From assembly GCA_019245455.1 (NCBI GenBank), contig JAFARM010000385.1:1-14681 (forward strand): a stretch of DNA of 14,681 nucleotides, read 5' to 3'. The first letter of the stretch is position 1; each line of letters starts with the position of its first letter. This document shows positions 1-6,873 of this stretch, piece by piece. The notes below the pieces were generated by a model. The model was not told the origin of the DNA, did no database searches, and saw nothing but the letters and a program-made list of their open reading frames with translations. The stretch is from Sphingomonadaceae bacterium. Lineage in GTDB: Bacteria > Pseudomonadota > Alphaproteobacteria > Sphingomonadales > Sphingomonadaceae. The position numbers and the translations under genes were made by a program.

Positions 1-179
1 GACGCCGGCATGTCGGGCACCTCCACGCGCCGCCGGCGAATGTCGTCGATCTGCGCCGCGAGCGACGCGCGCTCGGCGGCGAAGCCATCAATCTCGGCCT
101 GGCAGGCGACGACGAGCCGATGGTGCGCCGCAGCTGTCGCGTGCATGGCCACGGCGGGTCCGTCGAGCGTGTCGGGCAT
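1..179 (-). CDS. Small phage protein, probable coiled coil (3' end outside window)
   Basis: The start is an ATG at 179-177 preceded by a strong Shine-Dalgarno (GAGAGG about 7 nt upstream), and the frame stays open to the left edge, so only the first 59 residues are visible. The visible part is rich in Ala, Arg, Glu and Asp. A stretch around residues 28-50 (AEIDGFAAERASLAAQIDD) has heptad-like spacing of hydrophobic residues, which suggests a coiled-coil helix. I do not recognise the family. It lies 214 nt downstream of the primase-helicase gene on the same strand. The intervening gap contains repeats that could regulate it. Confidence 0.6.
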   Translation of the reverse strand, partial: MPDTLDGPAVAMHATAAAHHRLVVACQAEIDGFAAERASLAAQIDDIRRRRVEVPDMPA

Positions 180-286
180 GGTCGTTCCTCTCGATTGGGG
201 AAGGCGAAAAGCGGTCGCGCTTGGCCGGCAGCGCCGCCGCCGCGCTGCTCGGGCAGCTAGGCTGAGCCTTCAGCTCGCGCGCGTCG

Positions 287-302
287 GCGCGCACGTGCGC
301 GC
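287..302. repeat. 16-bp perfect palindrome
   Basis: GCGCGCACGTGCGCGC reads identically on both strands, centred on CAC|GTG. It could be a protein-binding site or form a GC hairpin. It lies about 110 nt upstream of the ATG at 179. In such GC-rich DNA, alternating GC runs arise easily, so its function is uncertain. Confidence 0.4.
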
Positions 303-319
303 GGGGTAGATGGAAATCT

Positions 320-376
320 GGTTAAAGTGGTTGAAGTAGAGATAGAGGCGTCTGTCAGACTTTAACCACTTCAACC
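320..376. repeat. Inverted pair of doubled 9-bp motifs (ACTTYAACC)
   Basis: The plus strand at 359-376 reads ACTTTAACC followed directly by ACTTCAACC. The minus strand at 337-320 reads ACTTCAACC followed directly by ACTTTAACC. The two 18-bp blocks are therefore inverted copies matching at 16 of 18 positions, with 21 nt between them. A degenerate third block lies at 423-440 inside the 3' end of the primase-helicase gene (TTCAACC then ACTTTGCCC). Directly repeated 9-mers in inverted blocks resemble operator or iteron arrays. They could bind one of the HTH proteins encoded just upstream, but the sequence does not say which. Confidence 0.55.
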
Positions 377-393
377 GGTCGACCTAGGAGCGG

Positions 394-1926
394 TTAAGCT
401 GTCTCACGATGGTAGTTTTCCCGGTTCAACCACTTTGCCCGGTATCTACCGTAGGCGACGCACTCTGCCGTTCCGTCGATGACCAGCTTCTTCAGCAGCT
501 TCGACACGTTCGCCGCGCTCTTGCCTGTCGCGCTCGCGATGACCGCCGTCGACAAAGGCGCGCCGCGGGCGGCGGCGAGCGCGTCCAGGACCGCCTGCCG
601 CTCCCCTGTCTTCGCGACTTCACGCGCATCGCCGCCCAAGCGCCAACCCCCGGTGTTCCGGTCCCGCAGCATGACGCGCTCGAACTGCTCGAACTCGCGT
701 CCCTTGCCCGACAAGCGCGCATCGTCGCCGGTGCTCGACAGGACGTAGAGGCTATCGGGCACCCCGGTCAGTCCGTTCGTGCCGCTAATCGTGTCGAATG
801 GATCGTCCGCGGCCATCTTTCGAGTGTGGTGAAGCACCAGGATCGCCAGCCCCGGTCGCGCCTTCGTGATATCGAGAAGCGGGCTCGCCGCCGCGGCGTC
901 CTCGTCATAGGCGTTGGCCGCGCCTCGCCGCGCCCGCGGCTTGATCGCCCGCCACACGTCGACCACGATAAGCCCAGCGCCCGGATGCGCGTCGAGCCAC
1001 TCGGCGATCTGCTCCTCGAAACCCTCCCCGACGCGCGGCACGGTGAACTCAATATGCAGTCGCGCCGGCACCGGCTGGCCGGCTGGCAGGATCTGGTGAA
1101 GGCGGCCGTGCAACCGCCGGTCGCTGTCCTCGAGTGCGAGATAGAGCACGTCGCGCGGGTCACAGGCGACAACGCCCCACGCCATGCCGCCGCCGGCGAC
1201 GGCGATCGATACGTCCAGCGCTGCGAACGACTTGCCGCTCTTCGGTGCTCCGCCGAGCAGCGCGAACCCTTCGGGCAGGACGCCGGGCACGATCCACGTG
1301 ACCGCGTCGAAAGCGCGGCTGGCCAGATCGGCGGCCGTCACGCCGCCCCACGCCACGCTGTCGACCGGTGCGCTCAACGCCGCCAGCACGGGCGGCTGGT
1401 CGCCGACGTCGCTTCCGCCATCGCCGCGGATGCCTGCCGCCCGTGCCAGCGCGTCGAGCCGGGCGGTGTTGCCGATGACTTCAAGCCAGTGCGACACGTC
1501 CCCATGCCCGGCGAGGCCGGGCAGCTCGAGGACAACGGCGACGCCGCCCGCGGCGACGATCTGTTCGGCGACCGCTACGGCCCGCGCACGACACGCATCG
1601 TCGTTGTCGGGCAGTATGACGCACTCGCGTCCGACGAGCGCATCGGTGTGCGCCCCTCGCCAAGCGGAAAGGCCGCCGCGGCACGCCGTCGCGACCTCCC
1701 CTAGGGCGTGCAGGGCGTCGGCGTCGGCTTCATCCTCGCAGACGTATACCGGCCACTCCGGCTCGGCGGCGAGCACGTCGGCGAGGCGGTAGAGCACCGG
1801 CTCATCGACCATCCCGTCGCCCCTTCGCAAACGCCACGGTGCACCGCCGATAGTCCGCTCGCGTGCTGCCACCCCCCGAGCGCCCGCTCGTGCCTCCGTC
1901 GCCTCGATCGGTGTGCGGCTGGGCAA
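394..1926 (-). CDS. Phage TOPRIM primase / RecA-fold (RepA-like) helicase
   Basis: The product (510 aa) looks like the two-domain primase-helicases of phages and integrative elements. Residues about 58-155 resemble a TOPRIM domain: VYVCEDEADADAL, then ILPDNDDACRARA, then GHGDVSHWLEV. Residues about 205-430 are a RecA-type ATPase with Walker A GGAPKSGKS, a Walker B-like strand LIVVDVW and the LVLHHTRK strand (AAA_25/RepA type). The last ~70 residues form a winged-helix-like segment (STAVIASATGKSAANVSKLLKKL). The zinc-binding N-terminal domain usual in such proteins is absent. The first codon at 1926 is TTG without a clear ribosome site; an ATG at 1812 has GAAGGGG upstream. The longer start is preferred because WRLRRGDG...VLYRL still matches the family's pre-TOPRIM pattern. 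The stop is TAA at 396-394. Confidence 0.85.
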   Translation of the reverse strand: MPSRTPIEATEARAGARGVAARERTIGGAPWRLRRGDGMVDEPVLYRLADVLAAEPEWPVYVCEDEADADALHALGEVATACRGGLSAWRGAHTDALVGRECVILPDNDDACRARAVAVAEQIVAAGGVAVVLELPGLAGHGDVSHWLEVIGNTARLDALARAAGIRGDGGSDVGDQPPVLAALSAPVDSVAWGGVTAADLASRAFDAVTWIVPGVLPEGFALLGGAPKSGKSFAALDVSIAVAGGGMAWGVVACDPRDVLYLALEDSDRRLHGRLHQILPAGQPVPARLHIEFTVPRVGEGFEEQIAEWLDAHPGAGLIVVDVWRAIKPRARRGAANAYDEDAAAASPLLDITKARPGLAILVLHHTRKMAADDPFDTISGTNGLTGVPDSLYVLSSTGDDARLSGKGREFEQFERVMLRDRNTGGWRLGGDAREVAKTGERQAVLDALAAARGAPLSTAVIASATGKSAANVSKLLKKLVIDGTAECVAYGRYRAKWLNRENYHRETA

Positions 1927-2170
1927 CAGCTGATGCGCGCCGACGACACGGGGAAGCGTCCGGCTGGTCCACGGCTCCGCAGGGCGGCAGGACCCGCCGG
2001 CGGCCCGCTAGGCGGCTCTCACGCTCCCGCAGGGGCCGACGTACCGTCTACCACCTCCGAAGGCCGCCAGCGGGGCGACAGGGTGCCGAGCAGGCGCGTC
2101 CGCGGGGCCGGCCGTGCCCAGTCTGCCGGCCGCTGCCGGCGCAGCCGTAGCAACCGCCAGCGCCGGCCGG
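1927..2170. other. Gap upstream of the primase-helicase, no supported gene
   Basis: These 244 nt lie between the small phage gene and the primase-helicase in an otherwise nearly gapless cluster. All three minus frames were read. One, in phase with the upstream small gene after its stop, contains a Cys-x2-Cys and a Cys-x3-Cys before a TAG, but it has no start and no recognisable family. The gap may be what remains of the primase zinc-finger region, or simply non-coding DNA. Confidence 0.35.
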
Positions 2171-2368
2171 TCACTCCGCCGCGACCGGCGGCAGATCGTG
2201 GTGCTTCAGCAGTAGGTCGAGCCAACTGCGCTGCTTCGGCGAAGGCGCGTCGGCCATGAAGGCGATGCCGCCGAGAAACTGGCCCTCCCGCTGCTTCAGG
2301 GCCGCGCCAGACGCGAGCAGCGCCTTCGCAGCGGCCCGATGGTCCGGGAAGGGCGCGGCGACGCTCAT
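2171..2368 (-). CDS. Small conserved-type phage protein, function unknown
   Basis: The product is 65 aa. Its ATG at 2368-2366 overlaps the TGA of the gene upstream (ATGA, 4 nt), so the two are translationally coupled. The sequence has two short blocks, REGQFLGGIAF and SPKQRSWLDLLLKHHDLPP. They look like the small proteins that often sit next to primase genes in alphaproteobacterial phages and islands. There is no Cys cluster, membrane segment or known enzyme motif. The SPKQRSWLDLLL block is predicted helical. I assign no function. Confidence 0.7.
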   Translation of the reverse strand: MSVAAPFPDHRAAAKALLASGAALKQREGQFLGGIAFMADAPSPKQRSWLDLLLKHHDLPPVAAE

Positions 2369-2766
2369 AGCGGCTCCTGCGGCGACGGCGTCGCGGTCGA
2401 GAGCGGGCCGACGGTCGCCCGGCTGGCGTCAGCACCCGGCGCGGGCGGCACGGGTGTTGCGTCCGGCGCGACCGGCACGGGGGGAGCGACGGGCAGCACG
2501 TAGCCGGGTCCGCCGTTCTCGCGCTTGATCCACCGCAGCGCGCCCTCGAAGGTCATCCGCTTCAGTGTCCGGTGCGCAGCTGCTCGCGACGTGCCGATAG
2601 CCGCGGCGATCTCCGCGGCCGCGAGTGGCGGGCCACCCGCGCGCATGACGGCGAGAACGTCCGCCTGGTCGACGATGATCCGCGCCGCGGCCATGTGCCG
2701 AGCGTGCGCCGCCGCCCTGCGGCCGCGCCGTGCGGCTGGTGACCGCGGCCGCCGCCGATCAGCCAT
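2365..2766 (-). CDS. Winged-helix DNA-binding protein
   Basis: From the ATG at 2766 the product is 133 aa. Residues about 30-95 form a probable winged helix: an ADVLAVMRAGGPPL helix, an AAEIAAAIGTSRAAAHRTL helix-turn-helix, then a wing-like GALRWIKRENGGPGYVL. This resembles MarR/IclR-type single-domain regulators. The last ~38 residues are a Pro/Ala/Val-rich tail. The chosen ATG overlaps the stop of the upstream HTH gene by 8 nt. An in-frame ATG at 2694 would remove a very basic 24-residue N-terminus that may not be translated. Role: probably regulation of this small module. The overlap with both neighbours places it in one operon with the AlpA-like gene and the primase-helicase. Confidence 0.7.
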   Translation of the reverse strand: MADRRRPRSPAARRGRRAAAHARHMAAARIIVDQADVLAVMRAGGPPLAAAEIAAAIGTSRAAAHRTLKRMTFEGALRWIKRENGGPGYVLPVAPPVPVAPDATPVPPAPGADASRATVGPLSTATPSPQEPL

Positions 2767-2977
2767 CCTTGCCGCCCGCCGCCTTCGCCTCCTGCTCAGC
2801 GAAGTGCTTCGCCAGCGTCGACCGTCGCGCACAGACGATTGCGCCCATTTGGAAGGTGGGGAGAGCCTTGCTGGCGTGCAGATGATAGACCCGTGCCCTA
2901 CTCAAGCTTAGGTGCTCTGCGATCGCCGCGGCACCGTGAAGTAAGTCCGCGTCCGCTCTGTTCCGTGCGTCTGACAT
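2759..2977 (-). CDS. AlpA/excisionase-like helix-turn-helix protein
   Basis: The product is 72 aa from the ATG at 2977, which has GGAG about 6 nt upstream. A second ATG 12 nt earlier (2989) lacks such a site. Residues about 12-60 fit the small MerR/AlpA/excisionase HTH fold: AAAIAEHLSLSRARVYHL (helix-turn-helix), then LPTFQMGAIVCARRSTLAKHF, the wing with the usual basic residues. Proteins of this kind act as excisionases or as activators of integrative elements and satellites. It is the first gene after the terminator at 3074-3097, so it probably starts its own transcription unit. No integrase is visible in the window. Confidence 0.75.
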   Translation of the reverse strand: MSDARNRADADLLHGAAAIAEHLSLSRARVYHLHASKALPTFQMGAIVCARRSTLAKHFAEQEAKAAGGKDG

Positions 2978-2989
2978 GTGTGACTCCAT

Positions 2990-3073
2990 GCGTTATCGGG
3001 CCGCCGGAAACCGCGAAAAACCATATGTAACCGCCTTGGACGGCCTATACCGGGCTAGAATGGCTCTGCGCAC
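2990..3073 (-). promoter_or_regulatory. Likely promoter region of the AlpA-like operon
   Basis: This short non-coding stretch follows a strong terminator and precedes the first gene of the leftward module, so a promoter is expected here. It includes locally AT-rich DNA (TTACATATGG on the minus strand) and a small imperfect inverted repeat around GGCCGTCCAAGGCGG. I could not identify convincing -35/-10 boxes, so the call rests on position. Confidence 0.3.
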
Positions 3074-3450
3074 AAAAAGGGGAGCCGAAGCTCCCCTAAG
3101 TTGTTGTTATCGCGCCGTTCTTTGTTGCTACTGTCACGCATCATCAAGAGCGGGCAGGGGTCGAGATGGGCGAAGTAGCCGACTGTGTTGCAGATCAGCT
3201 CGGTCTTCAGCAGCTGCGTCGCGACCATCGCGGTGACGATGTGGACGCCAGGCTCCGTCACCGCGAGCATCGGCCCGCGCGCGATCTCGACGGTCGACGT
3301 CCGCCACCGGCCCGACGTGCTGCCGGCCTCGCGCGCGAGGTGCCGGTAGCGGTCGGCCCAGTCCGGCACCGAAAGGCGCGGCGGCGGCGTCCACCCGCGA
3401 GCGTAGGCGAGGGTCAGCCGGTCGGCCTTCGGCGCCGGCAGTGCGGCCAT
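3055..3450 (-). pseudogene. N-terminal remnant of phage terminase large subunit (GpA type)
   Basis: The first ~104 of 131 residues match the start of GpA-type large terminases, the ATPase/nuclease that packages phage DNA: LSVPDWADRYRHL, then GRWRTS, then a degenerate Walker A region (VATQLLKTEL where Q-x-GKT/GYT-E is usual), then NTVGYFAHLDPCPLLMM, which normally leads into a VQPT motif. The family is usually about 600 aa or longer. Here homology stops after LLMM. The last ~27 residues are asparagine/arginine-rich unrelated sequence, and the frame runs through an intrinsic terminator before its TAG. The loss of the Walker glycine and of the rest of the ATPase and nuclease means it cannot package DNA. 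The start is an ATG at 3450 with AGGA 7 nt upstream. Confidence 0.75.
3074..3097 (-). terminator. Intrinsic (rho-independent) terminator
   Basis: On the minus strand GGGGAGC-TTCG-GCTCCCC forms a perfect 7-bp stem with a UUCG tetraloop, extended by one A-T pair, and is followed directly by TTTTT. This is a textbook terminator for leftward transcription. It ends the virion-gene operon and separates it from the AlpA-like module. It lies inside the tail of the truncated terminase frame, an unusual position for an intact gene. Confidence 0.9.
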
Positions 3451-3465
3451 GGCAGGATCCTGCGG

Positions 3466-4149
3466 CTACTTCCTCGCCGTGGCGAGCGCGCGAGCGATGG
3501 CGTCGTCGAAGGCACGCCCGGCATTGGCGGTGACATAGGCCCCGGCGCGCTCGTAGAAGTCGAGGCGCTTCGGCGCGGGCGTCGTGTCCTCGAACTGGAT
3601 CAGCAGGGTTAGGCCGGTGCTGACGCCCACGGCGTTCCGCCGCGTGTTGCCCTTGGTACCGCGCCCGCCGTCCTTGCGTTCGCCATAGGCCGGACGCTGC
3701 CATACGCCCGATACCGTCTTGCCCGATCGGCGGAAGCGAACGGCACCGATGAAGACGTCGGGCTTGCCCTTGAGCGACTTCAGCTTGCCGCGGGTCAGGT
3801 TGCCGTACTGGTTCGTGCCGACGACGCGAGGCACCAGCATGGCTTTCTTGGTGCCGAGCGAGCGCTCGCCGCCAAGAACATAGGGCGTGAGGTAGGTCGC
3901 CTGGACGTCCTTGGCGAAGACGGTGGCGATCGGCTTGGCCTTCGTCGCCGCGGCGATGGCGAAGGCGTTGACGGTGAACGGCGTCGGCGCGTCGAACGTC
4001 TCGACGACGTCGTCCTTCTCCTGAGTACGGACGCCGCTCGCCAGCGCGTTCAGCGCCAGGCTAGTGGCGAAGGGCAGCTGCCGCAGATCGAGGTCGCGGA
4101 ACGCTCGCTTGGCATCGGTGAGGTCGACCTTGATCGTCAGTCCGGTCAC
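3466..4149 (-). CDS. Phage minor tail / tail-completion type protein
   Basis: The product is 227 aa from a GTG at 4149, which has GAGG 5 nt upstream and lies 7 nt after the preceding stop. The frame is open further upstream, but that part overlaps the previous gene. The N-terminus (LTDAKRAFRDLDLRQLPFA) is a helix followed by an alanine-rich segment. The middle is basic and ends in RPDVFIGAVRF-like strands (KPDVFIGAVRF here) and VSGVWQRP. The C-terminus is helical (YERAGAYVTANAGRAFDD). This layout is reminiscent of lambda gpZ-type minor tail proteins, but the similarity is distant and drawn from memory. It lies between other virion genes and the terminase remnant. Confidence 0.6.
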   Translation of the reverse strand: MTGLTIKVDLTDAKRAFRDLDLRQLPFATSLALNALASGVRTQEKDDVVETFDAPTPFTVNAFAIAAATKAKPIATVFAKDVQATYLTPYVLGGERSLGTKKAMLVPRVVGTNQYGNLTRGKLKSLKGKPDVFIGAVRFRRSGKTVSGVWQRPAYGERKDGGRGTKGNTRRNAVGVSTGLTLLIQFEDTTPAPKRLDFYERAGAYVTANAGRAFDDAIARALATARK

Positions 4150-4156
4150 GGCTGCC

Positions 4157-4429
4157 TCACAGCCCGACGCGGACCCCGCCACCGACAAAGGCGCGTCCTG
4201 AAAGATGGACCGGGGCAGGGGGCGCCGGGATGTACAGCCACAGCCCCGCCTCCACACGCGCGACGGTGACGCCGATCGTCGGCGCTAGCCACGCGCCGTT
4301 CTCCGCGTAGGCGAGCGACACGCCGTCTGCGGGCCCGGTCATCGCACCGCCTTCGACGCGGGCGAGTGCGGCACCATCGGGCGGCTTGAGCCAGCTGCCG
4401 CCCTCGATCTTGGCGAGGTCGAACGACAC
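4157..4429 (-). CDS. Small virion-module protein with four 17-residue repeats
   Basis: The product is 90 aa from a GTG, starting 3 nt after the upstream stop. Residues 5-72 consist of four repeats with an exact 17-residue period, beginning at residues 5, 22, 39 and 56. Each has a Leu/Val-Ala start, Glu at position 5, Gly at position 7, a Trp at position 9 (Met in the second) and, in the first three, a Gly at position 15. Such short glycine/tryptophan-punctuated repeats suggest a beta-rich structure. The tail is Pro/Gly-rich. I do not recognise a family. Its position between two virion-type genes suggests a structural or tail-fibre accessory role. Confidence 0.65.
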   Translation of the reverse strand: MSFDLAKIEGGSWLKPPDGAALARVEGGAMTGPADGVSLAYAENGAWLAPTIGVTVARVEAGLWLYIPAPPAPVHLSGRAFVGGGVRVGL

Positions 4430-4432
4430 GGA

Positions 4433-5410
4433 TCAGGCCGCCTTGACGAACTTCTCGGCCGCGTTGAACCCGGCGTAGGTAACCGGGCCGCCGCTGAACG
4501 AGGTGATCAGCGCCCCGCGCGGTTCGAAACCGCCGTTGGGGTTGATGTTGGCCGACGTGTTGTCGGTCGGCGTCGCGTCGCGGAAGCCGAACTGCGCGTT
4601 CGACATGCCGCCGGTGAGGCGGACCCTGCCGTTGAGGTAGGCCCCGTAGATCGACAAGCCGCCGATCGCCGACAACGCCGAGGTCGTCGCGCCGCGACCG
4701 CCGGCGGCGGTCAGCGACCAGAAGGTCGTGTCGCTACTGTCGGTCACGTCCGTGATGAGGCCGCTGCCGCCGGTGTAGTAGGAGCCGAGCGCGTTGAAAG
4801 TCGCCGCCTGGCCGCGGTAGTCGCGCAGGTCGAAGTCGGCGGCGGCGACCTGGGAGTAGTACATGTAATAGCCGGGAGAGTTCGACGGGTTCATCAGCTG
4901 CATGCCAGCGATGTTGTTCACCGCAGCACTCAGACCAGAGACGATGGCGACGACGGCGCCGCCCAGTCTGATCGTCACTGAACCGGAAACCCCACAAACG
5001 ATGGAAACGTCCATACGCACGAGGGAGTTGATCGGCAGAATGAAAAGTGTTCCGCTCGTAACCCAGCTGGTTCCGTTCCAATAGCTGATGCCGATGTTGT
5101 TCGGGTTCGTGGCGACAATGCGAATGACCGGAAGCGCCGCAGAGTTAATGAACGTCGCCAGAATGCTGTTCGTCCCGCCGGCATAGCCGAGCATATACAG
5201 GTCGAAGTGAAAATAAATCGTCGTCGGCGTGGCACCGCCGATGAATGGCATCGTCTGTGCGAACTCGCCCGTGCCGCCGCCGATAACGCGAACACAATTC
5301 GGCTGATACAACGTGTCGACCGTGCCCGCGACGCCCGTGCTATCGACGACGTTACCGTTGCTCGCGATCAGCGACGCGAGCGTCGAGCTTGGGGTGACGT
5401 AGACGGCCAC
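4433..5410 (-). CDS. Phage virion-surface type protein, function unknown
   Basis: The product is 325 aa from a GTG, 3 nt after the upstream stop. It is rich in Gly, Ser, Thr and Asn with alternating hydrophobic positions, as in beta-sandwich virion proteins. Residues about 60-200 have a jelly-roll/LamG-like feel (TTIYFHFDLYMLGYAGG, NNIGISYWNGTSWV, SVTIRLGGAVV, YYSQVAAADFDLRDYRG). No enzyme motif, signal peptide or transmembrane helix is visible. The DNA from about 4860 to 5330 is clearly less GC-rich than neighbouring genes, which suggests recent acquisition, as expected of receptor-binding or decoration proteins. Functional assignment is inference only. Confidence 0.7.
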   Translation of the reverse strand: MAVYVTPSSTLASLIASNGNVVDSTGVAGTVDTLYQPNCVRVIGGGTGEFAQTMPFIGGATPTTIYFHFDLYMLGYAGGTNSILATFINSAALPVIRIVATNPNNIGISYWNGTSWVTSGTLFILPINSLVRMDVSIVCGVSGSVTIRLGGAVVAIVSGLSAAVNNIAGMQLMNPSNSPGYYMYYSQVAAADFDLRDYRGQAATFNALGSYYTGGSGLITDVTDSSDTTFWSLTAAGGRGATTSALSAIGGLSIYGAYLNGRVRLTGGMSNAQFGFRDATPTDNTSANINPNGGFEPRGALITSFSGGPVTYAGFNAAEKFVKAA

Positions 5411-5413
5411 GGG

Positions 5414-6220
5414 TCAGGCGACCGGAACGATGATCAGCGTGCCGGCAGCGCTGTCCTGCACGACGTGGATGACGTCGCCCGGCGTGATCTGCATGTGGAA
5501 CTTCTCTCCCGCCTCGAGGGGCAGCGATGCCGCGGCCGTCGCGCTGGCGACGGCGTCGACCCGTACCCAGCAGGCGTTCGTCTTGGCGTGCAGAAGGACT
5601 TCGTTCGCGGCGATCGGGCTCGACGTCGCGTCCGTGCCGGTGAAGGCGACGCGCTGGCCGTTGGTCCAATCATAGGCGCGCGTCGTCTGGCCGACCTGGA
5701 CCGGCACCGTCGCCAGCAGGCGGGCGAGGCCGCCGAGGTTGATGGCGACGTTGACCGAGCCGGTGCCGGTCGTCGACACGCGGAAGCGCACCGCGACGCA
5801 GCCTGCCGTCTCGACGGTGAAGACGCCGCCGACCGCCGTCGTCTTGGCGCGATAGCCGCCGCCCATCGGGTAGCCATAGACCGCGGTCCACGTGCCGCCG
5901 CTCGTGCGCTGGACCTCGAAGGTGCCGACCGCGGCACCGCCGAGCGCGACGCCGGCGGTGCCGATCTCGAAGCTCGCCGTGCCCTGGCCGCCAACCGGCG
6001 AGCCGACGTAGTTCGCGGTCGAGTTGAGCGCGAGCGGGGTTGCGCCGCAGACGACGTCGGCGCGCTGAAGGGTGGTCAGCAGGCCCTTGAGGTCGAGGTC
6101 GGTGCCGTCGGGATTGATCAGCTGCGCCAGCTCGGCGATCGACCCGTCGCCGCTGTCGACGCCGGCGCGCTCGACCTGTTGGCCGAGGCCGTTGAGAATG
6201 AGGATGGGAGCGCGGGCCAT
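5414..6220 (-). CDS. Phage virion-associated beta-rich protein
   Basis: The product is 268 aa from the ATG at 6220, whose first base is the last base of the upstream TGA (TGATG); GGGAG lies 8 nt upstream. After a short helical N-terminus (ILILNGLGQQVERAG, IAELAQLINPDG), residues 75-170 read as a beta-sandwich with GTFEVQRTSGGTW and VSTTGTGSVNVAINLG. That pattern is common in phage tail or fibre-associated proteins. The C-terminal ~60 residues (LLHAKTNACWVRVDAV, MQITPGDVIHVV, GTLIIVPVA) resemble a small beta-barrel decoration domain. There are no catalytic motifs. It is coupled to the small terminase, not to a large terminase as would be usual. Confidence 0.7.
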   Translation of the reverse strand: MARAPILILNGLGQQVERAGVDSGDGSIAELAQLINPDGTDLDLKGLLTTLQRADVVCGATPLALNSTANYVGSPVGGQGTASFEIGTAGVALGGAAVGTFEVQRTSGGTWTAVYGYPMGGGYRAKTTAVGGVFTVETAGCVAVRFRVSTTGTGSVNVAINLGGLARLLATVPVQVGQTTRAYDWTNGQRVAFTGTDATSSPIAANEVLLHAKTNACWVRVDAVASATAAASLPLEAGEKFHMQITPGDVIHVVQDSAAGTLIIVPVA

Positions 6221-6873
6221 CAGGCGTCTCCCGTAAAGTCGGCGGCATCCGACCCGAGGTCGGCGAGCTGCTGGTGGACGTAGGGTTCGAGCGCGCCGGT
6301 AACGCGCTCCTGGTCGACGCCGAGGTCGGCGGCGAGCAACGGGCCTATCCGGGTCGTGAAGTTAAGCCAGGCGTCGCGGGCGCGGCGCGCGGCCTCGAAC
6401 AGAATGCGCTCGGCCACCGCGACGTCGACCACGCTGCCGGCTTCCTTGCGGGCGGCGAGCAGGTGCTTCAGCGCGAGGGCGTTTTCCTTGATGGCCTCGG
6501 CCGTGACTTTCGTGCGGAAGCGGCCGGCGAGCAGGTCTTCGATGAAGGCCGCGAGCTGATCGTCGTCGATCTCGTCGCCGGGTTCGTCATCGTCGGCCTC
6601 GGCGGGTTCGGCCGCGGGAGCGACGCGAGGGCGTTTTGCTGGCTTGGCCGGCGCGGCGTCAACCGGCGCGTCAACCGATCGCTTGGTTGACGCCGGCTTC
6701 TTGTCGGTTGACCGGAAGCGCCCGTAGCCGCTCGCGGCCATGCGCTTGTCGGACGCCTCGACGTCGATCTTCCCATCGACGACGACGAGAACGCCGGACG
6801 CTTTCCACTTCGCCGCCGCCTGCTTCGACGCCCCGTGCGTCGCCGCGAAGGCGGTCAGCGAGAGAAGCGTCAT
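6220..6873 (-). CDS. Phage terminase small subunit (Nu1-like)
   Basis: The product is 217 aa from an ATG with GGGAGG just upstream. The small subunit recognises the packaging site and hands viral DNA to the large terminase. The N-terminal ~55 residues are an HTH of Nu1 type (SLTAFAATHGASKQAAAKWK, then VVDGKIDVEASDKRMAASG, matching the usual 'G-x-ID-x-x-x-AD' pattern). A Pro/Ala/Lys linker and an acidic patch (about 57-110) follow. The helical C-terminal part (ALKHLLAARKEAGSVVDVAV, RRARDAWLNFTTRIGPLLAA) matches the oligomerisation/large-subunit contact region of these proteins. The normal partner gene next door is missing; only a remnant lies 2.8 kb downstream. Confidence 0.8.
   Translation of the reverse strand: MTLLSLTAFAATHGASKQAAAKWKASGVLVVVDGKIDVEASDKRMAASGYGRFRSTDKKPASTKRSVDAPVDAAPAKPAKRPRVAPAAEPAEADDDEPGDEIDDDQLAAFIEDLLAGRFRTKVTAEAIKENALALKHLLAARKEAGSVVDVAVAERILFEAARRARDAWLNFTTRIGPLLAADLGVDQERVTGALEPYVHQQLADLGSDAADFTGDA

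Larger units (their letters stand above)
180..393. other. Repeat-rich intergenic region
   Basis: This 214-nt gap separates the primase-helicase stop from the next gene start and has no convincing reading frame. It holds a 16-bp perfect palindrome (287-302) and an arrangement of paired 9-bp motifs (320-376), both listed separately. The part from about 305 to 376 is clearly less GC-rich than its surroundings. These properties fit an operator/promoter region or a replication-associated site rather than coding DNA. Confidence 0.5.

Noticed and set aside
10..309. 99-codon open frame on the plus strand at the left edge
   Set aside because: The minus frame from 179 has a strong ribosome site and a better composition. 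The plus frame is Arg/Ala/Ser-rich shadow sequence and spans the non-coding gap.
409..1704. 431-codon open frame on the plus strand
   Set aside because: It is antisense to the primase-helicase with its clear Walker A. The product is low-complexity, rich in Arg, His and Asp.
5207..6283. 358-codon open frame on the plus strand
   Set aside because: It is antisense to two coupled virion genes. The composition is dominated by Arg, Ala and Asp and shows no motif.
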